Below the pieces are notes generated by a model, which searched no databases, was not told the DNA's origin, and was given only the letters and a program-made list of their open reading frames with translations. DNA of 64,000 bases from Volutella citrinella (taxonomy: Eukaryota; Ascomycota; Sordariomycetes; Hypocreales; Nectriaceae): contig JAWZSP010000002.1 of NCBI GenBank assembly GCA_034401135.1, positions 1,302,001 to 1,366,000 of the forward strand. The letters are read 5' to 3'. Numbering within the stretch: position 1 is the first letter of the stretch; each line of letters starts with the position of its first letter. The position numbers were made by a program, and so were the translations under genes. Of the stretch, positions 53,971 through 64,000 are shown one piece after another.

Positions 53971-56702
53971 ATATAATAATAAATTAGACTTATTCTAGCT
54001 CTATTTTAATAGTTTTTTATATAATATAATACTTTAAGAAGGTTATTTTTTATTAATAAAAAGAGTATTTTAATAGTTTAATATAAAGCTATATAACTTA
54101 TAGCCTTTTTAAGACTTAATATAAGTATTTAATATATTCCTTTCTTATCTAAAAGTAGATAATAATATTATCTAGATATATAATATAATATATATCTAGT
54201 AGCTTAGTAAGTACTTAATATATATATACTTAGAAAGTTATTAGTATATTAATAAAGTTAAAAGGTATTATATTATATTTAAAATAGCTATACTATATTT
54301 AAAATACTATCTTTTAGTAATTATTTTTTTTAATCTAAATATAGTAATATATATCTTAAAAGTTAATTATAAATATTTATTTAATAAAAAAAAGGCAGTC
54401 TAATAGCTTATTAATTAATAGTAAGGGGTACTAATTCTTTATAATAATTATATTAAGCCTTTAGTAATCTATATATAAGTATAAAGTCTTATTTTTTTTA
54501 AAAATAAATAAGATAAAAGTATTTATAAAGCTTTTACTTTTATTAACATAGCCTATTACTTACTATTTTATAAAGTATTTTAAAAATATTTTATTTCTCT
54601 TTTTATTTAAAAAATAAAAAAGCTTAAATAAAAGTATCTTACTTTCTTATATATTAATTATATATTTTATATTTAGTAAGAATAGTAATTCCTTTACTAA
54701 TTATTTATTAAATACTTATATAAAATTTATAAACTTAATAAGTAATAGTATTATTTAGTTTAAAAATTTCTTATTTAAAAGGGCTATTTTATAGTCTTTA
54801 TTTAAAATAGTACTATATATATAAAGAATATAAGCCTTCTCTTATTATTTTATAACTTTAGATATAAAGAATTCTAGGTTAGTAATAGATATAATATTAT
54901 ATTACTATATATAAGTAGTTATTAAAATAAAGATACTTTTTTAATTTATTAAATTATTAAATAAAAATAGGTTATTAAAGCCTTTAAGTTAGTTAATATT
55001 AATAAAATTATAATAAATCTTATATAGCTAATTATACTTATTAATTAAAAAGAATCTAATCTTATATACTTAACTACTCTTTTAATTAATAATACTTTAT
55101 TAATTTTATAATTTAAGAACTTTAACTTTTATAAATAATTAGAAACTTATTTATAAGACTAGATAATTACTTATAAAATTAACTTATATATAAGTATCTA
55201 TATCTATAGTAATTTATTACTTTTAGTATTCTTAGATAATAATTATATTACTTTTAATTATTTAGTTAATTAGGATAGTAGTAGTAAGTTTAAGTACTTA
55301 TAATACTACTTTATTATTAATATTTACTTATTTTTTAAAAAGTTATTAACTAATAACTAGAATATAATTTTTTATATTATAGCTTTTAATAATATAATTA
55401 ATATAAAGGTTATTAAGACTAATCTATTTTAATATTTCTTTATAAAATAGTTAGTATTTTTATAATTTAATTAATTATAATAGTAGTACTACTATTTTTA
55501 TAAATTAGATTTTTAAGGCTTTTTTAATAAAAAGGTACCTTAGTTAGGGTTTTATTAAAATTAAGTTCTCTCTCCTTTTTTTAGATTATATTTTAATTTA
55601 GGTTTTTTAGAATTAAAATCTAACTTAGTATAATCTAATATATATTTATAGTAATTTATTAAAATATTATTACTTATTATATTAAGATAGATTTAGATCT
55701 ACTTAACTTTATTAATAATATCTTAAATATTTAGTAAATTAACTATTTATTAATTAATTTTATTATATAAATCTTTTTTTAAGTAGTAGTAAAAGTAGTA
55801 TATTATTATTAAGTTATTATTAAGTCTTTATATATTTAAGAAAGTATAAGTTACTTTCTAAGTTTAAAAGAACTTTAATAGTAATTTAATAGCTTTTTAA
55901 TAATAAGCTTTAAGTTTATTATAAAATTACTATTTTTTTAAATATAAATTAATATATTATTATTATATAAACTTAATAAAGTTATTTTATATAGAATCTT
56001 TATCTATTAAGTCTTTAATATATATTTACTAACTTTATTACTTTTTATAATATATTTATATTTATATTTAGTAGATTCTTTATATTATTAAGATATACTT
56101 TTAAAAACTATTTCTTATCTTAATTACTTTAATCTAGTTATTAATAATAGTATTATTATTATTTTCTTAAAATATTTTATAATTATATTTTAATAATTAT
56201 TTATATTTATATTCTTTTAGTAAGTATTTAGTAATTAATTAATAAATAAGTTTATTTTAATTTATTATTTATTAAAAGATTATAATTATTAGTAAGTTAC
56301 TTAATCTAGCTTATATATTTAGAATTAGTTTATCCTTAATAAAAGGTATTAATTAGTCTTTATTTAATAGTTATATTTAGTTTAATAGAAAAGAGGTAGT
56401 AATTTATATAATAATTAATAACTACTTATTTTATAAAAAAACAGGCTGCCTATATATAGATATACTTAGAGCTAGCTTTTATAAAAAAGTAAAAAAATTA
56501 TAAAAAGATAGCTAAGAACTTAAAGTTAAAAAAGAGTATATTTTTAAAATTAAGCTAGTATATTAACTTTTACTTAAGGTTCTTAGTTCTATATATAAGC
56601 TTAGTAAAAGCTTATTAAGCCTTTAGTAGTTAGCTAGTACTAACTAGACTAAAGTTCTTCTATTAATATAGCAGCTATACTAGATATAGCTAGATCCTCA
56701 CA
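53971..56702 (-). mobile_element. Element C: 5' part of a third copy of the A/B family
   Basis: Aligns with B from about 42,795 to its right end at 45,521: part of reverse transcriptase, protease, gag and the 5' LTR. The rest of C should lie beyond E' on the left but was not found, so it was probably deleted. RIP decay is stronger than in B. Its right flank continues into E''. Confidence 0.88.
56499..56702 (-). repeat. Element C right LTR (5' LTR relative to gag-pol)
   Basis: 204 bp, ending TCCTCACA, which keeps the ancestral CA terminus. It aligns with the LTRs of A and B without length change. Confidence 0.9.
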
Positions 56703-58825
56703 CTTTTTAAGCCTTTTATAAAGCTCTTTAAGTACTTTCTTAAACTTTTTATATTAATTTATTTTAATTTTAGTACTATATATAGATAATTATAATATTT
56801 AAGTCTTTAAGCTTAAATAATATTAATCTTAATAATATAAATTAAATTTAAAATTATTAAGGTTTTAATAATAAATTATAATAGTTTTTAAGTAGTTTTT
56901 AAATTATTTTTTATTTTAGAATTTAATAAATAGGTTTTTATAAGCTAATTATAAAAGTTTATTAGCTACTTTTTTTTAATTTAATTTATTTTTTTATAAT
57001 TTAATTTTATTTTATAATATTTTATAATTATTTTTTTAATATTTTTTAGATTTATTTTAAAAACTTATTAATTAAATTTTATAAACTATTTTAATTATTT
57101 AATAAAATAAAACTACTTATTTTAATATTTTTATTTATTTTTTATTATTTTAAATTTTTTTTTTTTATATTTTTTAAATTAAATATTAATATCTTTTTAT
57201 TAAGTATTTTTTTATAATATTATTAAGGCTTTAATAAGCTTATATAAATTATATTATAAATATAATTTAATAAGTTTAATAAAGTTAATTAATAAATTTT
57301 TATACTAACCTTTTTAAGATTTTAAAAAGCTTAATATAATATAAAATTAGCTTTCTTTTTTATTTAAAAAACTTTAAATTATTTATTAAAAATAATATAA
57401 ATTTAATTTCTTTTAAAATTATATTCTTAATATTTATAATTTATAATTATTATATATTACTTTATTATATTTTTTTAATAAATTTTAAATTTTTTTTAAA
57501 TTTATTCTAATTTTATTAATTTTATATTTATTTTAAATATTTTTAATAAGATTATTTTTAAGACTTAAATATATATTTAATAAGTAATTTATAAAAGCTT
57601 TTATTAATAATATACTTATTATTATATTTTAAATATTATTATAAATAAATTATATTTATTATAAAAGATTTATTATATTTTTAAATAGTTTTTTATAAAT
57701 ATATATAAGTAGTATTTTAAAGTTTAATTAAGGTATTTTATCTACTTATTACTTTATAAATAAAATACTATTAAGAGTTTTTTTTATTAATATTTATATA
57801 TAAATAGCTTATTAAAAGTTATTTATAAAAATTAAACTTTTATTTAATATTATATTATTTAATAAGTTAAAAGTAAGATAAATTTTATTATAAAATTTTT
57901 TATAAACTTTATTATATTAATTATTTTAAATATAAATAAGAATTAAATATACTTTATATAATAATTTATAATAATTAATATTATATTAGCTTTACTTTAC
58001 TTAGTTATTATAAATAATAATTTTATAATAAAGTCTATTAATAGTTTAAATTATAATTAACTAAATATTAAAAAAGGTTTAAGTTAATTATATAATATAT
58101 ATTTTTTTATATTATTTTCTAATATACTAAATAAGTATTAACTTATTATATTATAAACTTTTTTATTTATATTTAATATAGCTTTTACTAAAGTATTTTA
58201 AATATTTAATTAATCTTAAAATAATTTATTATTAAATTATTATAATATAACTTAAAAATCTTATTTTATAATATAATACTATATAATAAATATAATTTTT
58301 ATTAAAAATATAATAAATTCTTAATATTATACTATTTATAAGATTTTTTTATAACTCTTTACTTAATAATAAGATCTTAATAAGTCTTTATTATTAAACT
58401 ATAAGATTATAATATCTTAATTACTTTTATTAAAATTATTAAGACTTTTTTATTTTTAATAATCTTTTTAATTAAGGCTTTTTATATATCTTTTTAAAAA
58501 AGTTTAAATAATATTTTAAATTTTTTTTATTTAATTTAATTATATTATATAGCTCTTAAATATAAGTTTATTATAATATTATACTACTTATATAAAGCTA
58601 ACTTTAATATATATTAATACTATTTCTTTTTTAAATAGTTTAATTTTAATAACTATTTAATTTATTAAGTTATTTACTAAGCTATTTTAAAAAGTTTTAT
58701 ATTTATAATCTAGTTTTTAAAAAAGTTTATTAATAAGATTAATTTTACTTAATTAATATTTAATTATAAAGTTATATAATATAAGTTTAATATATTATTT
58801 AGCTTATTAATTATTTAAATACTAT
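56703..58825 (-). mobile_element. Element E'': 3' part of a second inverted copy of the E family
   Basis: The reverse complement aligns with element E from about 62,360 to the window end and presumably further, covering the integrase half of pol. For example, 58,361-58,470 matches about 62,730-62,835, and about 57,190-57,270 matches about 63,920-64,000. It is the most A/T-saturated of the elements, with some 60-bp rows having no G or C (57,121-57,180), so it is probably the oldest. E begins abruptly at 58,826 within it and C adjoins at 56,702. Confidence 0.78.
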
Positions 58826-59103
58826 TATAATATCTAGTATTAAGCTCTACCTTAGTTATAAAGCGCTACTTAACTTAGTTATAAAGGCTAGCAGAGCTAA
58901 GTATAAAAAGCAAGGTAATATTATTATTAATATATATACTTTAAGGAGTTTTATAGTATATAATACTATAAAAAAAGCTTATTAAAATATTAAGTAAGCT
59001 TTAATTACTTTTTATTATAAAATCCTATTATTACCTCTCTTTTTATAAAACTATATAACTTAACTTATATATTATTTATATATTATATACTTTATAATAA
59101 TAA
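58826..59103 (+). repeat. Element E left (5') LTR
   Basis: The left edge is fixed by the junction with E'' and by the matching E' edge at 53,970. The right edge is estimated from where similarity to the LTR fragment at 28,945-29,124 ends. It includes cttagttataaaggctagca, a relatively GC-retaining part. Confidence 0.7.
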
Positions 59104-59299
59104 TTCTAAAGCTTTTTTATAATTCTTTAAGAATATAATAGTATTAAGTAGAAGAAGTATATTAATAAACTATTTAATAAAAAGGTAAGCTTTTTTAAAC
59201 CTTTTTTAAAAAGATAATTTTATATTTCTTAATTAAATTATTAAAATCTTTTTCTTATTAAACTCTAAAGCTAATAAGCCTTAGATTATTTATATAAAA

Positions 59300-62200
59300 A
59301 GATATAAAACTAAAAAAAAAGCTACTTAAAAACTAAAAGAAACTTAATAAGTAAAAGACCTAGTATTAATATAAAGCTCTTTTAGTATAATTTAATTATA
59401 AAAAAGGTAGAATAGTTTTTAATAATAGCTAGAAGCTTTAAAAAAAATTTAATATTTTTAAGCTAAGACTTAGTTTTTAAAAAAAATAGTAGATTAAGTA
59501 CTTACTAATACTTATTATAAAAAGTACTAAATTTTAAGATCTTTTTTTTTAAAAAAAAAGATTAACTTTAAGCTATTAAAACTTAAGGTCTTAATTACTT
59601 TATTAATTATCTAAAAATAAAAAGATTAGCTACTAAGTTTATAATATACTTTCTAAAGCTTTTATAAATTTAAAAAAGACTAGTATAAAATAGTACTAGC
59701 CTTATAATATTTAGATAGTAATAGCTAAGCCTTTTTTAAAAAATCTTTAAAAGCTTTTTTAAAAAAAAAATAAAAAGCTTTTAAAAAGGATTAAGATACT
59801 TTTTAAACTTAATTAAAATTTTTAATTTATAAGGCCCTTAATATTAAGATCTTAATTAAGTTCTAATTAAAAAAGGCTAAATAATAAATAAATTAAACTC
59901 CTTAAGAATTCTATTATTTACTTAAGTTTTATTAAATAATAGCTAGGATATTATTAAAATAGATAGAAGTAAGGAATTATATTTTTAAATAAATTATAAA
60001 AGCTATTTTAAAATAAGCTAATTAAGGTAGATATAGACCTCTATTAAAAGGCTTTTATATAAAGAATAAAAGCAATCTAGCTTTTTATAAAATATTAAGT
60101 CCTAAAAGATAAGTAAAAGTAAGATAATAAGAAAGAGCTAGTAAAAAAATACTAAAAAAAGGCTTTTAAATTATTCCTTTTTTAAAAAGTAAAGAAAAAA
60201 AGATAGAATAGCTCTTTTTTAAAAGACTTTACTAAGTTAGGAAGCCTTTTAGATAAGAAGCTAAAGACTAAGTAAGAGGATATTTAATATTATAATTATT
60301 AAAAGCTAGGTTATATTATATTTAATTACCTTAAAATAAAAAAAAAAGATAGAATTAAGAAAGTAGTAAGAAAAGTATTAAAATAGTAAGAGATTTAATA
60401 ACTTTTAGTAATCTAAATCTTTTTATATTTATTAATAAATAAACCTTAAAAATAGTATTAAAAGCTAAACTCTTACTTAGCTATTAGAATAATCTAATTA
60501 TACTATTATAAAACCTTTTTAAAAAAATCTTAAATTAATTCCTTAATTTTAAAAATCTAAGGCTATTATAATTAATTTTATAACTTTTAGCTTAAGTTTT
60601 AATATATATCTTTTAATTAATAGTTATAATAAAAGTACTTTTTAATATTAAAAAAGTAAGTAATATAATTAATAAAAGTATTACTAATTATATAAGCTTT
60701 TAAAACTTATATAAAAAGGCCCTGATTTTAATAAATATAAACTAAATAGTTTTAAAAATAGATAATACTTAGATTATATTTATATTTTTAACTAACTTTA
60801 AAAAAGTTATTTATTAAGTAACTTTTTTAATAATAAGAACTTAAAAAAGCCTTAATATTTTCTTATTACTTTCTTAAATATTATTATTTAAGATAGCAGT
60901 CTTAATTAATATCTAGGAAAAAAGATAATAGCGTAAATTAAAATAAAACTAAATCTAAGTTAAAAGTGCCTAAAAGTTTTAATAAACTTATTAAATAGTA
61001 AAGTAAGTATATAGTATTTATAAGATAGATATAGGCTATTTATTAAAATATTAAAACTATAAAACTTATTAATATACTAAAAGAATTCTTATTAAATTAA
61101 AAAGCTTATAATAATTCTTTTAAAAAGAGAGTATAATAAAACTCTTATTATATAGTAAATAAGACTATATAATTAATATTATACTAAGAAAGTTATTACT
61201 TTTTAAACTAATCTACTTACTTTTATAAAAAGAACTTAATATACTTTATTAATATCTAGCTAATAATTTAATAAATAGATATATTTAATATTTAAAGAGC
61301 TTAATAAGAGCTCTAATTCTTTTTATTTCTAAGTTAGATAAGTCTTTTTACTTATATATTAATTACTAAAAGCTAAATAAAGTAATAATTAAAAATTAAT
61401 ACCCTTTTTTATTAATTTTAAAAATTATAGACTATATTTAAAACTATTACTTTTTTAGTAAGCTAGATATTAAGGATATATATTATTAGATCTAAATAAA
61501 GGTAGATAATAAGTAAAAGATAGCTTTTTAAACCTATTATAAGTATTTTAAGTATATAATTATATTATTTAGACTTATTAATATCTTAGCTACTTTTTAA
61601 GACTATATTTACTAAGTCTTAAAAGACCTTCTAGATATAGTCTATATTATATTTATAAATAATATATTAATCTATTTAAAGAATTATAAATCTTATATAA
61701 AAGCTTTTTAATAAGTAATTAAATAGCTTATAGTAACTAGACTATATATAGTATTAAATAAGTACTATTTTTATTAATTAGAAATTATATTTCTTAAATT
61801 TATTATATTAATAATAAGAGTATTTATAGACTTTAAGAGGGTTAAGATAATTACTTTATAACTAGAGCTAAAGACTTATTAAAAGGTCTAGGTATTTTTA
61901 GGTTTTTATAATTTTTATAAGAGATTTATATAAAGCTATTTCTTAATAATAGCCTTTTTATTAAACTTTTTAAAAAAGTTAGTTAAAAGTAAGAAATTAA
62001 AGGGAGTAATTTTTATAAATAAATAATAGAATATCTTTTAAGAGCTTTATAAATCTTTCTAAAAGGTATTAATATTATACTATTTTAATTTAAAAAAATC
62101 TATATAATTAGAAATTAATACTTTATATTTTATAATATTAAGTATTATCTTTTAATAAAAAAGAGATAGTTTTTAGTACTTTATTATATTTTAATTATAG

Positions 62201-64000
62201 AAATTTTAAAAAGCTAAGTTAAACTATAATACTTTAGATAAAAAAATATTTATAATTATAAAGTTATTTATAAATTAAAAGTATTATCTTAAAAAGCTAG
62301 TAAAACCTATTAAAGTTCTTAGTAATTATTAAAATTTATAATCTTTTATAAAAAAAAAGTATTTAAATAGTTAATAAGCTTAGTAATATATTAAGCTTAT
62401 ACTATATAATTTTATAATTAAGTATTAGCTAGGTAAAATAAACCCTATTAATAAACCTTTTTAAAAACTAGATTATAAAAAAAAGAATACTTTTTAAGAT
62501 AGCTTAGTAGATAGCTTAATAAATTAAATAATTACTAAGACTAGACTATTTAAAAAAGTAATAATATTAATAAATACTAAGGTTAGTTTTATATAAATAA
62601 TATAAGACTATAGTAAACTTATCTTCAAGAGTTATATAGTATAGTTAGATTAAGTAAAAAAGAAATTTAAAGTACTATTTAAACCCTCTTAAAAAAATAT
62701 ATAAAAGGCCTTAATTAAAAAGATTATTAATAATAAAAAAGTCTTAATAACTTTAATAGAGATAATTAAGATATTATAGTCTTATAATTTAATAATAAAG
62801 ACCTATTAAGATCTTATTATTAAGTAAAAAGCTATAAGAAATCCTTATAAATAGTATATTACTAAAGATTTATTATACTTTTAGCAGAGGTTATATATAC
62901 TAAATAATATTATATTATAAAATAAGATCTTTAAGTTATATTATAATTATTTAATAGTAAGTTATTTTAAGATTAATTAAATACTTAAAATATTTTAATA
63001 AAAGCTATACTAAAAGTATATAAAAGATTTTATAATATAATAAGTTAGTACCTATCTAGTATACTAAAAAATAGTATTAAAAAAATATAAACTATATAAT
63101 AAGTTTAAACCCTTTTTAATACTTAATTAATTATAATTTAAATTATTAATAAACTTTATTATAAAATTACTATTTATAATAACTAAGTAAGGTAAAGTTA
63201 ATATAATATTAATTATTATAAATTACTATATAAAGTATACCTAATTCTTAGCTATACTTAAGGTAATTAATATAATAGAGTTTATAAAGTTATTTTATAA
63301 AAAGATTGATCTTATTTTTAGCTTATTAAATAATATAATATTAAATAGAAGCTTAATTTTTATAAGTAAATTTTAATAAGCTATTTATATATAAATATTA
63401 ATAAAAAGAAGGCTTTTAATAATATTTTATTTATAAAGTAATAAATAAATAGAGCGCTTTAATTAGATCTTAGAATATTACTTATATATATTTATAAGAA
63501 ATTATTAAGAAGTATAGCTAAACTTTTTACTATAAGTATAATTTACTTATAATAATACTTAGAATATAATAATAAGTATATTATTAATAAAAACTTTTAT
63601 AAAATACTTATTAAATATATATCTAGGTCTTAAGGATAATCTTATAAAAAGGGGGATACTTAAAGTAAGTATAAAATTAATAAGATTATAATAAGTTTAA
63701 AAAAAGCTTAAAAATTATTAAAAAAGTATAGTAAAGTAGTATATAGAAATTATAAATTATAAGTACTAAGAGTATAATTTTAAAAAAAGATAGTTTATAT
63801 TATTTTTAATAAGTAATTTAAAATTCCTTAAGTAAAAAAGGAAGTTAATATTATATTATATTAGGCCCTTTTAAATTCTAAAAAAAATTAGCTTAAAAGC
63901 CTATTAATTAGCCCTATTAGACTAACTAAATTATATTTATAATATTTTCTATATAAGCTTACTAAAGCCTTAGTAATATTATAAAAAAATACTTAATAAA
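59300..64000 (+). pseudogene. Element E: decayed gag-pol (partial)
   Basis: Plus strand: gag, then a zinc knuckle at 60,288-60,329 (C-X2-C-X4-H-X4-C when TAY is read as TGY or CAY). Reverse transcriptase follows at about 61,390-61,720, with KLDIKDAYYRI and an FINNILIY box in which Asp codons have become Asn codons by RIP. A probable integrase zinc-binding region lies near 62,860-63,080. The window ends inside the integrase region, so a chromodomain cannot be assessed. The start of gag is uncertain. Confidence 0.8.

Larger units (their letters stand above)
27841..64000. other. AT-rich, RIP-degraded heterochromatin-like block
   Basis: Composition falls abruptly at about 27,840 from GC-normal to extreme AT and remains so to the window end. 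The remaining C residues are almost all followed by T or C, and remaining G residues are mostly preceded by A or C. CpA, CpG and TpG are almost absent and TpA is greatly enriched. This is the pattern left by repeat-induced point mutation of C to T on both strands. Every sizeable reading frame is broken by TAA/TAG at positions expected for Gln or Trp. The contents are nested LTR retrotransposons, described individually. No intact host gene was seen. Confidence 0.93.
58826..64000 (+). mobile_element. Element E: Ty3/Gypsy retrotransposon, runs off the window end
   Basis: Begins with TATAATATCTAG (ancestral TG) and is in the opposite orientation to the other copies. The left LTR is about 58,826-59,103 and the right LTR lies beyond the window. 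It interrupts E'', whose remainder should lie beyond 64,000. The interior is RIP-degraded, but colinear with the three E' segments and with E''. Confidence 0.83.

Overview
The window looks like nuclear DNA of a filamentous ascomycete (Pezizomycotina), most likely a Sordariomycete and possibly Hypocreales. Reasons: short GT-AG introns (48-113 nt) with CTAAC-like branch sites, intron-bearing histone genes, a fused pentafunctional AROM gene, and a block of retrotransposons decayed by repeat-induced point mutation (RIP). The order-level placement is a guess from gene style.

Positions 1 to about 27,840 are GC-normal and hold six protein genes that I can support: a three-finger zinc-finger protein (4,588-5,565, +), splicing factor Prp3 (6,797-8,326, -), histone H3 (10,144-10,697, -), histone H4 (12,311-12,735, +, divergent from H3), a zinc-finger regulator resembling the proteasome activator Rpn4 (19,511-21,415, +), and AROM, which carries out steps 2-6 of the shikimate pathway (22,786-27,539, -). 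The spaces between them are long and apparently non-coding, notably 1-3.99 kb and 12.7-19.4 kb. The Rpn4-like gene has an exact copy of the yeast Rpn4-binding element (PACE) between its TATA box and its start codon. AROM has a CPC1/Gcn4-type site in its short promoter.

At about 27.84 kb the composition changes abruptly. From there to the window end (about 36 kb) the DNA is an AT-rich block. It opens with about 1 kb containing only three G:C pairs, including a 7-bp (AAAAAAT)n minisatellite. The rest is a nest of RIP-degraded Ty3/Gypsy LTR retrotransposons. I could resolve two 7,002-bp copies of one chromodomain element (A 29,776-36,777; B 38,520-45,521), one 7,030-bp copy of a related family (D 46,459-53,488), a fragment of the first family (C), and three copies of a third family (E', E'', E). 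Target-site duplications and alignment of broken copies give the insertion order: E'' is oldest and C lies within it; E' is inserted in C; A, B and D are all inserted in E'; E is separately inserted in E''.

The most unusual feature is in the two chromodomain families. Their gag-pol reads on the minus strand, but about 1 kb next to the left LTR carries a reading frame on the opposite strand. It is recognisably conserved at protein level between the two families. This suggests chromoviruses with an extra antisense gene of unknown function. The block could be pericentromeric or centromeric heterochromatin, but sequence alone cannot show that.
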